The notes under the pieces were generated by a model that ran no database searches, was not told where the DNA came from, and saw only the letters and a list, made by a program, of their open reading frames with translations. A DNA stretch of 9,694 nucleotides, taken from positions 1 to 9,694 of the forward strand of contig JARXAV010000094.1 of the NCBI GenBank assembly GCA_029865665.1, in the 5' to 3' direction. A program made the translations under genes and the position numbers. The DNA is from Flectobacillus sp. GTDB lineage: Bacteria > Bacteroidota > Bacteroidia > Cytophagales > Spirosomataceae. Shown here one piece after another: positions 1 through 8,137 of this stretch; positions within the stretch are counted from its first letter, which is position 1; the number at the start of each line of letters is the position of its first letter.

Positions 1-219
1 CTATTAAATAATGGACTTGCTACCTATTTGAGATGTCATAAACAAGAGCCATATCTATATTTATCCCTTTTTGTTGGTATTTGCGTAACTTGTTCAACCA
101 TATTCTTAGGAGATAGATTTGGTGTACTTGGAATTGTGACAGGCTATTGTGTCTTTTCTTTTGTAGGATTAGTCTGGGGTTTTAAAATATTCATAGAGAA
201 AAGAAAATTATGGCACTAA
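1..219 (+). CDS. Wzx-like polysaccharide flippase, C-terminal fragment (5' end outside window)
   Basis: The frame is open from base 1 to the TAA at 217-219, so only the last 72 codons are present. A TTG at 28 could be read as a start, but the frame continues upstream without a stop, so the true start lies outside the window. The visible part has two strongly hydrophobic segments (about residues 18-36 and 41-62) separated by a short loop with LGDRFGVLGIVTGY. It ends in a basic tail, EKRKLWH. That closing pattern (G..G...GY, a last helix, then a basic tail ending in WH) is typical of the C-terminus of MATE/MVF-type polysaccharide flippases, which move lipid-linked repeat units across the inner membrane. 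Its place beside glycosyltransferases and a polymerase supports this. The next gene starts inside it with a 10-bp overlap (ATGGCACTAA). Identification rests on a short fragment plus context. Confidence 0.72.
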   Translation, partial: LLNNGLATYLRCHKQEPYLYLSLFVGICVTCSTIFLGDRFGVLGIVTGYCVFSFVGLVWGFKIFIEKRKLWH

Positions 220-1229
220 ATGAGCAACCATTGCTAACTATTGCAATCCCAACGTACAATAGATCTTTTTATCTTGAAAGAAATCTGGAAAATGTATTAA
301 TGCAATATTCTAGAGAAATGAGTATTGAAATACTTATTTCAGATAATGCTTCAACAGATGATACAAAGGATATTGTTGAGAAGTTTATTTATTTAGGTTT
401 ACCAATAAGGTATCTTAAAAACTCCATTAATGAAGGGGCTGATTATAATATTGGCCAATGTTACTGGTCAGCACAGAGTAAGTTTGTATTAGTTTTAGGA
501 GATGATGATATTTTACTTAGTGGTGCAATAAAGAAAATTTTATATATAATTGAAAATGTCAAGGATGAGTTGGGGGTCATTCATTTAAAAGCTCATGGCT
601 TCAAAGATGATTATTTGAAAGAGAAGCCTAAAGATAATCTTGTAAAAGGTTTTATATCGTATGATAATAAAGAGGAATACATAGAACAGATATCTCATTA
701 TGTAACATTTATTTCTGTTAATGTTGTTAATACAAAATTTGTCGATGATAAGCAAGTTGCATTAGAGTATAAGGATACAAAATTAATACAAGTAAGCTCT
801 ATTTTGAAAGCTATATTAAGTGCCCCTCATAATATCTATGTAACAGAGTGTTTAATGATGGGGCAAATGGACAACTCTGGAGGGTATGATTTATTTAATG
901 TCTTTGCAAAAAACCTTTATGGAATTTATCAAAAAGTAGGTGGAGACAGATTTGCAAGAATAATCATGAGAGAGGTTATTAAAGAATCAATACCATTTTA
1001 TATAATGCGTTTTAGAGAGAATAATATTGGGTCGTATTCTGTCACAATAGATAAAAAGTATTTAGATTCACTAAAGAAAGATTATACTTCTTACTGGGGT
1101 TTTATTTATCCATTATTGGCACTTCCTAAAAGCGTTATTTTTCCATATTTTGTAGGAATAAGAGCGTTGAATAAACTTAGGCGTTCATTGAGAATTTTAT
1201 ATAAAATAGGTCAGGTTCAACCTTTTTAA
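210..1229 (+). CDS. Family 2 glycosyltransferase (GT-A fold)
   Basis: A 339-residue cytoplasmic or membrane-associated enzyme that probably adds one sugar from a nucleotide-sugar donor to the growing lipid-linked repeat unit. The N-terminal GT-A domain is clear: LTIAIPTYNR at 9-18, the donor-binding strand ILISDNASTDDT at 41-52, and an acidic cluster GDDD at 97-100 in the DxD position that binds metal and nucleotide. The rest (about 110-339) is poorly conserved and ends in a basic region. The overall layout resembles abequosyltransferase-like GT2 enzymes (WbaV type), but the sugar cannot be told from sequence. The ATG at 210 lies inside the end of the flippase gene, which suggests translational coupling. 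No good Shine-Dalgarno sequence precedes it, as is usual in Bacteroidota. The polymerase gene follows after 8 nt. Confidence 0.88.
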   Translation: MALNEQPLLTIAIPTYNRSFYLERNLENVLMQYSREMSIEILISDNASTDDTKDIVEKFIYLGLPIRYLKNSINEGADYNIGQCYWSAQSKFVLVLGDDDILLSGAIKKILYIIENVKDELGVIHLKAHGFKDDYLKEKPKDNLVKGFISYDNKEEYIEQISHYVTFISVNVVNTKFVDDKQVALEYKDTKLIQVSSILKAILSAPHNIYVTECLMMGQMDNSGGYDLFNVFAKNLYGIYQKVGGDRFARIIMREVIKESIPFYIMRFRENNIGSYSVTIDKKYLDSLKKDYTSYWGFIYPLLALPKSVIFPYFVGIRALNKLRRSLRILYKIGQVQPF

Positions 1230-1237
1230 CTTTTCGT

Positions 1238-2296
1238 ATGATTATATATTTTTTGATATTTTCTTTAATCCTGGTATGTTGTATTCTTTCTTCTGTCATA
1301 GATTCAAAATTATTGAGTATCTTTCTAGCGATAGTACTGATTTTTTTTTCTGGATTGAGAGGGGAAATAGATGGAGACTATGTAGCATATTATCAGCGTT
1401 TTATGCAATACGAAAATATTGTAGATACTACTGAGTATTCTTTTATACTATTGTCGAATTTTGTTACGAATACAATAAATCATTTCAACTTTTTATTGAC
1501 TTTATACTCACTATTATCAATTTCTCTCTTAACTTATGTAATACTAGTAATAGGTAATGCAAATATTTATGTTTTTTTATTTTACTATTCATATTACTTT
1601 TTTTTACATCCTATGACTCAAATTAGGGCTGCAGTAGGCGTTACACTGGTACTAGTATCTCTGCGCTTTATTCTTAATAGGGATTTGCTAAAATTTTTGA
1701 TCTGTTTGGCGTTGGGTTATTTCTTTCATATATCAGTTATATCGTTTCTACCTTTCTATTGGATTTTAACTAAATATGAACTAAATGTCACAAGATGTCT
1801 TATTCTTATGGCATTGGTTGTAACTATGTCTCAGTTATTTCCAATAACATTGTTAATTAGTAATATTTTACCAAGCGATAGTCAAGTTCCTATTTTTCTA
1901 AAAATGTTAGCGTATTTCAATATTGTTGAAAATGGAATAGGAGTTAAAACGGCTAACATATATTTTATTGTTGCTGTTATAAAGTTATGTTTTAATCTTA
2001 TTATAAGAATAGTATATAAAGAATCTTTTGAAGAGAATAGATATTATAAATTGTGTTTAGATTTATACTTTTGGGCATATATTACCTATATCTTTTTTGC
2101 TGATATGAATGTCGTTGGAGCAAGATTTGCCGAAATGTTTGGATTTGTTGAAATCTTATTGCTTCCTCAATTGATATTATGGAGTAGATATCCTTTAGCA
2201 ATTAAATGTTTTATTATTACTTTATCATTTTTTCAGTTACTAGTAGTGTTGTATGTATTCAATTTATTTAAACCATATACAGTAGGAATTTTATAA
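1238..2296 (+). CDS. EpsG-family / Wzy-like polysaccharide polymerase
   Basis: A 352-residue, very hydrophobic integral membrane protein with roughly ten predicted membrane segments. It probably polymerises lipid-linked repeat units on the periplasmic face of the inner membrane. The EpsG-type signature is visible: FFSGLRGEIDGDYVAYYQRF at about 36-55 (conserved GLRGE..GDY), then HPMTQIRAAVGVTLVL at 124-139 (conserved H.M.QIR), then a membrane stretch ending FFHISVISFLPFYWI. The neighbouring flippase and glycosyltransferases fit a Wzx/Wzy pathway. It is one of the most AT-rich genes here (10 G/C in the 60 bases at 1561-1620), as is common for O-antigen polymerases. It contains T runs of 9 (1341-1349), 7 (1572-1578) and 8 (1598-1605). 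The stop codon directly touches the next start codon. Confidence 0.85.
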   Translation: MIIYFLIFSLILVCCILSSVIDSKLLSIFLAIVLIFFSGLRGEIDGDYVAYYQRFMQYENIVDTTEYSFILLSNFVTNTINHFNFLLTLYSLLSISLLTYVILVIGNANIYVFLFYYSYYFFLHPMTQIRAAVGVTLVLVSLRFILNRDLLKFLICLALGYFFHISVISFLPFYWILTKYELNVTRCLILMALVVTMSQLFPITLLISNILPSDSQVPIFLKMLAYFNIVENGIGVKTANIYFIVAVIKLCFNLIIRIVYKESFEENRYYKLCLDLYFWAYITYIFFADMNVVGARFAEMFGFVEILLLPQLILWSRYPLAIKCFIITLSFFQLLVVLYVFNLFKPYTVGIL

Positions 2297-3400
2297 ATGA
2301 AAAAAATTTATTTTATTACACCTCAGTTTAAAACAGGAGGAGGTAATCGGGTGTTTGTTGAACTCGCCAATTGTTTAGTGGAGACACAAGATATTACAAT
2401 TGTATTTCCAAATAATTCTCCTGATAGAAATACTTTTAATTTAAATGAGGGTGTAAAGGTTATGTGTTTGGGGGAGTTGGCGAAAAAACCATGGATGAAG
2501 ATTTTGAATTTATTAAAAGTTTTTCACTATTTAAATAAATATTGTCGAAAGGATTATGTCATAATTACAGATCCTATTATGTCTCTATTGGGCTTCTTGA
2601 TTTCAGCCCCCCAAAGATATAGATTTGTACAAGCAGATGACTATCGTATTTTCGATGATAGATTGATAGTTAAAAATTATATTAATTTATTATTCTATAA
2701 ACTTCTTACCCGAATTTCTTATCATTACCATTTTACTTATATTTTCAATTCAGAATATACCAAAAAACGGTTTAGAGATTTGCTCGTTTTTAAGGGAGAA
2801 AGGTACGATGGGAATAAGAATATTGTACATCCAGCTATTAATCATAAAATTTTTAAATCATTGAAATATTCTTGTAATAGTAAAGAATCAATGATTAAAG
2901 TATGTTTAGTAGCTCGAAAGCATCCCTGGAAAGGCTTAGATACTTTTATTGAGGCATTTAATTATTTGCCAAAAGAAATCACAGCGAAGCTTGAAGTTAT
3001 ACTCGTTAGTCATGATGATTTAGAAAGCTTTAATTTACCGATGTCTTTTACAAAAGTGAATCCTCGATCAGATGAAGATATTGCTGTAGTTTATCAAAGT
3101 TCCGAGATATTTATTTCAACCTCTTGGTGGGAAGGGTTTGGGCTACCACCACTAGAGGCTATGGCTTGTGGTTGTGCAGTAATTTGTTCTCAATCGGGAG
3201 GTGTAGATGAGTATGCTGTTGATGACTACAACTGTCTAATGTTCGAACCTAAAGATTCGATTTCTTTGGCAAAGAAAATAGAGATCTTAGTGAGTAATAA
3301 GCAATTAAGATATAATCTTGCTGTCAAGGGTATTGAAACAGCTCAGAAGTTTAGTTGGGATATTTCATCTGACAATCTATTACAAATATTATCAAAATAG
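2297..3400 (+). CDS. Family 4 glycosyltransferase (GT-B fold)
   Basis: A 367-residue GT-B glycosyltransferase, probably a retaining enzyme that adds a sugar to the repeat unit at the cytoplasmic face. The N-terminal acceptor domain begins MKKIYFITPQ and has the glycine-rich loop GGGNRVFVELANCL at about 14-27. The C-terminal donor domain starts near 199 with IKVCLVARKHPWKG (200-213; the family's basic R...P.KG segment). It carries the E-x7-E motif EGFGLPPLE (Glu279 and Glu287) that contacts the donor, followed by MACGCAVICSQSGGVDE. The length is usual for the family. The ATG immediately follows the polymerase TAA with no spacer, so translation is probably coupled. The sugar and linkage cannot be predicted. 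Confidence 0.92.
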   Translation: MKKIYFITPQFKTGGGNRVFVELANCLVETQDITIVFPNNSPDRNTFNLNEGVKVMCLGELAKKPWMKILNLLKVFHYLNKYCRKDYVIITDPIMSLLGFLISAPQRYRFVQADDYRIFDDRLIVKNYINLLFYKLLTRISYHYHFTYIFNSEYTKKRFRDLLVFKGERYDGNKNIVHPAINHKIFKSLKYSCNSKESMIKVCLVARKHPWKGLDTFIEAFNYLPKEITAKLEVILVSHDDLESFNLPMSFTKVNPRSDEDIAVVYQSSEIFISTSWWEGFGLPPLEAMACGCAVICSQSGGVDEYAVDDYNCLMFEPKDSISLAKKIEILVSNKQLRYNLAVKGIETAQKFSWDISSDNLLQILSK

Positions 3401-3405
3401 AAGGA

Positions 3406-4224
3406 ATGTTATTTACACTAAGTATTGTGCTTTATAAAAATGAGAGTATTATTTTGAATAAAACGATTCAAAGTATTCTCAACCATCCCCAGCAAAATAG
3501 CTATGTTATTATAATAGTAGATAATTCTCCTACTAATATATTAAAGTCGCTTATAAATGAAACGATAATTTATATTCATAATCCTAGCAATCCTGGTTTC
3601 GGTGCAGCTCACAATATTGCGATTTCCAAAGCTATACAAATGGGGAGTAAATACCATTTTATTGTCAATCCTGATATTTACTTTAAGGATGATGTACTTA
3701 GTGAAATGCTTTGGATGATTGAGAAAGATGCAACAATTGGTATGGTAATGCCAAAGATATTGAACCCAGATGGAAGTCCACAATACTTACCTAAACTTCT
3801 TCCTAGTCCTTGGCACATTGTACGGCGTAAAATCAAATGGCCATATCAAGCATTTCAACGTTTTATAAATTGGTATGAACTTAGAGATGTTGATCCAAAT
3901 ATTACGTTAAATGTACCCATATTGTCAGGATGTTTTACACTTCTAAATATTGAAGCAATTAAGAATGTTGGGTTTTATGATGATACTTTTTTTATGTATT
4001 TTGAAGATTGGGATTTGTCTAGAAGAATGCATCAAAAATATCAAACATTGTATTTTCCTAAAGTAGCTGTTTTTCATGAGTATCATAGTGGGGCAAACCA
4101 CAATATGAAATTATTCAAGATATTCTTACGGTCTGCTTATCACTATTTTACAAAATGGGGCTGGTTTATTGATAAAGAGAGAAAAGCTATAAATATAAAA
4201 GTACTTGAACAAATAGTGGGATGA
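3406..4224 (+). CDS. Family 2 glycosyltransferase, rhamnosyltransferase (WbbL)-like
   Basis: A 272-residue GT-A enzyme of the WbbL/RfbF-like branch of family 2. Visible motifs are FTLSIVLYKNE near the start, IIIVDNSP in the nucleotide-binding strand, HNPSNPGFGAAHN (acceptor side, about 57-69), the NPD triplet at 88-90 that replaces DxD in rhamnosyltransferases, and FEDWDLSRR with Glu200, Asp201 and Asp203 as likely catalytic-base residues. Many relatives use dTDP-L-rhamnose, but no dTDP-rhamnose synthesis genes are in the window, so the donor is uncertain. Only 5 nt separate it from the preceding stop. The purine-rich AAGGA just before the ATG is too close to act as a normal Shine-Dalgarno sequence. 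Its TGA overlaps the next start as ATGA. Confidence 0.88.
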   Translation: MLFTLSIVLYKNESIILNKTIQSILNHPQQNSYVIIIVDNSPTNILKSLINETIIYIHNPSNPGFGAAHNIAISKAIQMGSKYHFIVNPDIYFKDDVLSEMLWMIEKDATIGMVMPKILNPDGSPQYLPKLLPSPWHIVRRKIKWPYQAFQRFINWYELRDVDPNITLNVPILSGCFTLLNIEAIKNVGFYDDTFFMYFEDWDLSRRMHQKYQTLYFPKVAVFHEYHSGANHNMKLFKIFLRSAYHYFTKWGWFIDKERKAINIKVLEQIVG

Positions 4225-5120
4225 AAATTGTCGAAATATCAGGCTCAAGTGGTTTTGTGGGGCAGAATTTGGTGAATTATCTAACAGGAATGTACCAAAT
4301 TAAGACAGTAAGTCTCCGTTATATTCCTAATCAAAAAATTAAGATTGAGGGAAATGCTTTTATTCATTTGGCAGGTAAGGCACATGATTTAAAGAAGGTA
4401 TCCACGCCTCAAGATTATTATGATGCTAATTATGAACTAGTTAAACAGGTATTTGATGCTTTTGTGGAATCTAATGCTAAGATTTTTATCTTGATTAGTT
4501 CAGTAAAGGCAGTTGCTGATGAGGTAGAGGGTGCATTAACAGAGTCGATTATTCCGAATCCAGCAACACATTATGGCAAATCGAAATTAATGGCCGAGGA
4601 ATACCTATTATCCAAGAAATACCCAGACAATAAAAAAGTCTATATCCTCCGCCCTTGTATGATTCACGGAGAGGGTAATAAAGGCAATTTAAACTTACTA
4701 TTTTCAATCGTACAGCGAGGAATCCCCTATCCATTAGGGAGTTATTCTAATCAACGTTCATTACTTAGTATTGAGAATTTATGTTTTGTTATTAAGGAGT
4801 TGATAGTTAGTTCAGAAATGCCTTCTACTATTTATAACGTAGCAGATGACAAGCCTTTATCGACGAATAGAATGATAGAACTAATGGCTGAAGGACTGTC
4901 TAAAAAACCTAGTATTTGGTGCGTGAATAAAAAAGTAATAGATTTTATTGCTCGTTTAGGAGATGTATTACAATTGCCATTTAATTCGGAACGTTTACAA
5001 AAACTAACAGAGAATTATATCGTTGATAACTCAAAAATAAAAGCGGAGCTAAATATAAATTTACCCGTTACTTCAGAAGAAGGACTACTTAATACCATTC
5101 AACATTTTATTGGGAAATAG
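4221..5120 (+). CDS. NAD(P)-dependent nucleotide-sugar epimerase/reductase (extended SDR, WbpV-like)
   Basis: A 299-residue extended short-chain dehydrogenase/reductase. The Rossmann motif GSSGFVG is at 8-14 (GxxGxxG), HLAGKAH at 49-55, the catalytic Ser in LISSVKA (Ser93/94), and YGKSK gives the YxxxK pair Tyr118 and Lys122. RPCMIHGEGNKGN follows, as in UDP-sugar epimerases and reductases. The class is firm but the exact reaction is inferred. The next genes are a WecA/WbpL-like enzyme and a WbpM-like dehydratase, so the likeliest role is 4-keto reduction of UDP-4-keto-6-deoxy-GlcNAc to UDP-QuiNAc or UDP-FucNAc, as WbpV/WbpK do in Pseudomonas. A 4-epimerase acting on UDP-GlcNAc is the main alternative. 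It overlaps the previous gene by 4 bp (ATGA) and ends 1 nt before the next ATG. Confidence 0.85.
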   Translation: MKIVEISGSSGFVGQNLVNYLTGMYQIKTVSLRYIPNQKIKIEGNAFIHLAGKAHDLKKVSTPQDYYDANYELVKQVFDAFVESNAKIFILISSVKAVADEVEGALTESIIPNPATHYGKSKLMAEEYLLSKKYPDNKKVYILRPCMIHGEGNKGNLNLLFSIVQRGIPYPLGSYSNQRSLLSIENLCFVIKELIVSSEMPSTIYNVADDKPLSTNRMIELMAEGLSKKPSIWCVNKKVIDFIARLGDVLQLPFNSERLQKLTENYIVDNSKIKAELNINLPVTSEEGLLNTIQHFIGK

Positions 5121-5121
5121 T

Positions 5122-6084
5122 ATGCTACTAAATATAATGCTTTTTATAGTATTGTTAGGTTGTGAGTTAATATACTTCAAAATAGCAGATAGATATAATA
5201 TCATTGATAAGCCTAATGAACGGAGTTTACATACGCAGTTAACGATTAGAGGTGGTGGTATCATTTTCTGGATAGCATCTTTATTTTACTTTGTGAGTAG
5301 TGACTTTGAGTATCCCTGGTTTTTCCTTGGTGTTACGGCCGTTGCTACAATTAGTTTTGCGGATGATATATTCACCTTATCTAATCGAGTGAGATTACCT
5401 ATTCAGGTTATATCCATGGGGTTAATGCTCTTTCAATTGGATGTCTTTAGCGTTTTTAATCCGTTTTTGGTGTTATTGATATGGATAGTGGGTGTGGGTA
5501 TTATCAATGCCTATAATTTTATGGATGGTATTAATGGGATAACAGGTGGTTATAGTAGCATTGTGTTGCTCGCTTTATTGTTTGTTAATAATAACCATAT
5601 TAAATTTATTAATAGCAATTTTATAATAACGCTCTTGCTGGGGTTACTCGTTTTCAATCTATTTAATTTCAGAAGAAAAGCTCGATGTTTTGCTGGGGAT
5701 GTAGGCAGCATCTCAATTGCCTTCGTTGTATTATTTTTAATTATAAAGGTCAGTATTGTTGATCAAAATCCTATTTACCTCCTTTTTTTGACGATATATG
5801 GAGTAGATAGTATTGCAACCATTATTCAACGCCTGTGGTTAAAACAAAATATTTTCAAGGCACATCGACTACATCTTTTTCAAATCATTGTGCACGATTT
5901 TAAAGTAGATCATATATCCATGGCACTGTGTTATATGCTTTGTCAAGCGGGTATTTGTTTGATAATTATTGCTAATTTAGGACAGTCTGTATCGAGGCAA
6001 TTGAGTACTGCTTTTGGTGTTGTATTAGGTAGTTTGTTAATTTATATTACCCTAAAAACCTATTTAATTAAAATTAAAAAATAG
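5122..6084 (+). CDS. Undecaprenyl-phosphate sugar-1-phosphate transferase (WecA/WbpL/MraY family)
   Basis: A polytopic inner-membrane enzyme of 320 residues that probably starts repeat-unit synthesis by moving a HexNAc-1-phosphate from its UDP carrier to undecaprenyl phosphate. Family motifs appear in order: DKPNERSLHTQLTIRGGG near the N-terminus, the Asp pair FADDIF (Asp81, Asp82), NAYNFMDGING (129-139, with Asp135), FAGDVGS (Asp193) and the cytoplasmic His motif HRLH (248-251). About ten hydrophobic segments surround them. I chose the ATG at 5122, one base after the previous stop. An in-frame TTG at 5110 would add four residues (MGNS) and overlap the previous gene, but it is weaker. The usual GIDG of the third motif reads GING here, a variant I believe occurs in Bacteroidota relatives. 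Its neighbours suggest QuiNAc- or FucNAc-1-phosphate as substrate. Confidence 0.9.
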   Translation: MLLNIMLFIVLLGCELIYFKIADRYNIIDKPNERSLHTQLTIRGGGIIFWIASLFYFVSSDFEYPWFFLGVTAVATISFADDIFTLSNRVRLPIQVISMGLMLFQLDVFSVFNPFLVLLIWIVGVGIINAYNFMDGINGITGGYSSIVLLALLFVNNNHIKFINSNFIITLLLGLLVFNLFNFRRKARCFAGDVGSISIAFVVLFLIIKVSIVDQNPIYLLFLTIYGVDSIATIIQRLWLKQNIFKAHRLHLFQIIVHDFKVDHISMALCYMLCQAGICLIIIANLGQSVSRQLSTAFGVVLGSLLIYITLKTYLIKIKK

Positions 6085-6134
6085 TCAAATTTGTAAGTGA
6101 CAATCGGCTACTGCATCATATAAATATTTGAAAT

Positions 6135-8063
6135 ATGCCTCATACATTTATCAGAAAATATTCTAATCAATTTGTTTCTCGATGGTTAATATTATGTGTT
6201 GATATTACAATCACGATTTTTGCATTTTATTTAGCGTGTTTACTACGCTATAATTTTAATATCGTTACCATTAATTGGAGCTTTTTGAAGTATCATGTCT
6301 TGTTTTTATTGTATGTAAGAGCAGGGTGTTTCTTTTATTTTCGCTCCTATACAGGTATTATACGCCATACTAGTATAGAGGACGCCATTCTACTGTTTAA
6401 GGTAACAACCTTGAGTACTTTAGTCGCTTCGTGTATTTCGCTATTTATAAGGTATATCGGTGCAGCAAATTCTATTTTTTATATACCCATTTCTATTCTT
6501 TGTATCGACTACTTTATCTGCTTATTTTTATTAATTGCAAGTCGTTTTCTGGTTAAGTCCTTGTATGAATTTATTACGTCTGGATTTCAAGCACCGACAC
6601 CTGTATTGATCTATGGGGCTGGTCATTCTGGGTTAATCACTAAGAATGTATTGTTGAGAGATCGGATTAAAGAATACGAAATTGTGGGCTTTATTGATGA
6701 TAATGAGAAAAAAATAAACAAGACCATTGAAGGGGTCAGAGTATATTCACTTGAAACAGCATTAACTAAATTACTCCCTATTTCGCCAGATATAGAAGTC
6801 ATTGTTGCAATTCAATCAATCTCTAAAACTGGGAAAAGAAGAATAAGCGATCGCTTTTTAGAGGAGGGAATTGTTGTTAAGACGGTTCCTCCTGTCGAAA
6901 AATGGGTAGCTGGAGAGTTTGCCGTAAACCAGATTCATAATATTAAGATAGAAGATTTGTTAAGTCGTGACCCTATTCAAATTGATACGAAGCAAATTAA
7001 CGAAGAATTAAGTGGAAAAACCATTTTAGTAACAGGAGCTGCTGGTTCAATTGGGAGTGAGATTGTTAGGCAATTATTGTTGTTTTTCCCATCTAAAATT
7101 ATTTTGGTCGATCAAGCCGAATCTGCCTTATATGATTTAGAGTTTGAGATTAAAAAGAAAATACCTGAAAATACGCAAGTTCAAGTGGTTATTGGGGATG
7201 TAACGGATAGAAATAGGATGTGGCAGATTTTTAAAAAAAATAAACCTCAATTTGTATTTCATGCAGCAGCTTACAAACATGTTCCTTTGATGGAAAATAA
7301 TCCCTATGAAGCAGTAAAGGTCAATGTCTTAGGAACTAAGAATATCGCTGATTTATCTGCCGAAATGGGTGTGAATAAATTTATTATGGTGTCTACCGAT
7401 AAGGCTGTAAATCCTACCAATGTAATGGGAGCAACTAAACGCTTGGCTGAAATGTATACCCAGAGCATGAATCATATTGAGGGAATAAGAACTAAGTATA
7501 TCGCTACTCGATTCGGAAATGTACTAGGGTCTAATGGTTCGGTGATACCCTTATTTAAAAAACAGATTGAAAATGGGGGGCCTGTAACGGTTACTCACCC
7601 AGAAATTACTCGTTACTTTATGACTATTCCCGAAGCTTGCCAATTAGTACTGGAAGCAGCTTCGATGGGTAAAGGAGGCGAGGTATTTGTCTTTGATATG
7701 GGAGAGTCTGTTAAGATTGTAGATTTGGCGAAAAAGATGATTGTGTTATCAGGATTAACACTGAATAAGGATATCACCATTGAATTTTCAGGCTTGAGAC
7801 CAGGGGAAAAATTATACGAAGAATTGTTGAATACTGATGAAAATACACTACCAACACATCATCCTAAAATTATGATTGCTCAGCTGACGCAACCAAGTTT
7901 TGCTATGTTAGAGATTGCGCTAGGAGAGGTGGAACGGTATTTGCTAGAAGGTACAAATAAAGAACTTATCAGCTTAATAAAGGAATTAGTGCCGGAGTTC
8001 GTGAGTAATAATTCCGTATATGAAGAATTAGATAAGTCAAGAAGTATCAAAGTGAAGAAGTAA
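6135..8063 (+). CDS. wbpM: WbpM-type membrane-bound UDP-GlcNAc 4,6-dehydratase
   Basis: A 642-residue protein of the long WbpM/CapD/PglF type. Four membrane helices occupy about residues 17-135. A first nucleotide-binding domain begins at VLIYGAGHSG (157-166), and the linker LLSRDPIQID leads to the catalytic SDR domain with TGAAGSIGSE (300-309, GxxGxxG). The active site reads STDKAVNPTNVMGATK (420-435): Thr421-Asp422-Lys423, then Met431 and Lys435. Met replaces the usual SDR tyrosine, which is characteristic of the SMK-triad WbpM enzymes. It should convert UDP-GlcNAc to UDP-2-acetamido-2,6-dideoxy-4-ketohexose, the precursor of QuiNAc and FucNAc. The length is normal and no motif is missing. 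A 50-nt gap without a convincing promoter separates it from the previous gene, so it is probably still in the same transcript. It contains an A8 run at 7233-7240. Confidence 0.94.
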   Translation: MPHTFIRKYSNQFVSRWLILCVDITITIFAFYLACLLRYNFNIVTINWSFLKYHVLFLLYVRAGCFFYFRSYTGIIRHTSIEDAILLFKVTTLSTLVASCISLFIRYIGAANSIFYIPISILCIDYFICLFLLIASRFLVKSLYEFITSGFQAPTPVLIYGAGHSGLITKNVLLRDRIKEYEIVGFIDDNEKKINKTIEGVRVYSLETALTKLLPISPDIEVIVAIQSISKTGKRRISDRFLEEGIVVKTVPPVEKWVAGEFAVNQIHNIKIEDLLSRDPIQIDTKQINEELSGKTILVTGAAGSIGSEIVRQLLLFFPSKIILVDQAESALYDLEFEIKKKIPENTQVQVVIGDVTDRNRMWQIFKKNKPQFVFHAAAYKHVPLMENNPYEAVKVNVLGTKNIADLSAEMGVNKFIMVSTDKAVNPTNVMGATKRLAEMYTQSMNHIEGIRTKYIATRFGNVLGSNGSVIPLFKKQIENGGPVTVTHPEITRYFMTIPEACQLVLEAASMGKGGEVFVFDMGESVKIVDLAKKMIVLSGLTLNKDITIEFSGLRPGEKLYEELLNTDENTLPTHHPKIMIAQLTQPSFAMLEIALGEVERYLLEGTNKELISLIKELVPEFVSNNSVYEELDKSRSIKVKK

Positions 8064-8106
8064 ATACCATAAAATAAATAATCTTAGGTAAACTGTTTGA
8101 AAAGGT

Positions 8107-8137
8107 ATTGAAAACTAAGTTAAATCTTTAATATTTG
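8107..8137 (+). promoter_or_regulatory. Candidate Bacteroidota-type promoter for the repeat protein gene
   Basis: ATTG at 8107-8110, a 19-nt spacer and AATATTTG at 8130-8137 resemble the Bacteroidota consensus (TTTG near -33, TAnnTTTG near -7), with one mismatch in each box. Transcription would start at about 8142-8146, leaving a leader of about 40 nt before the ATG at 8186. The whole intergenic stretch 8064-8185 is AT-rich, with no GC-rich hairpin, so I see no terminator for the upstream operon and read-through remains possible. The motif is short and the background is AT-rich, so a chance match is a real risk. Confidence 0.38.

Noticed and set aside
3541..3783. Minus-strand open frame of 80 codons, with similar ones at 4549-4734 and 9162-9380
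   Set aside because: All lie opposite motif-bearing genes and have no independent support; they are shadows.
5110..5121. TTG at 5110 as the start of the phosphoglycosyltransferase
   Set aside because: The ATG at 5122 gives a normal hydrophobic N-terminus directly after the previous stop; the TTG adds only four residues and an overlap.
6090..6130. TTTG at 6090-6093 and AATATTTG at 6123-6130 as a promoter for the dehydratase gene
   Set aside because: The spacing is about 29 nt instead of about 19-21, and the second box lies 4 nt from the ATG, so transcription would begin inside the gene.
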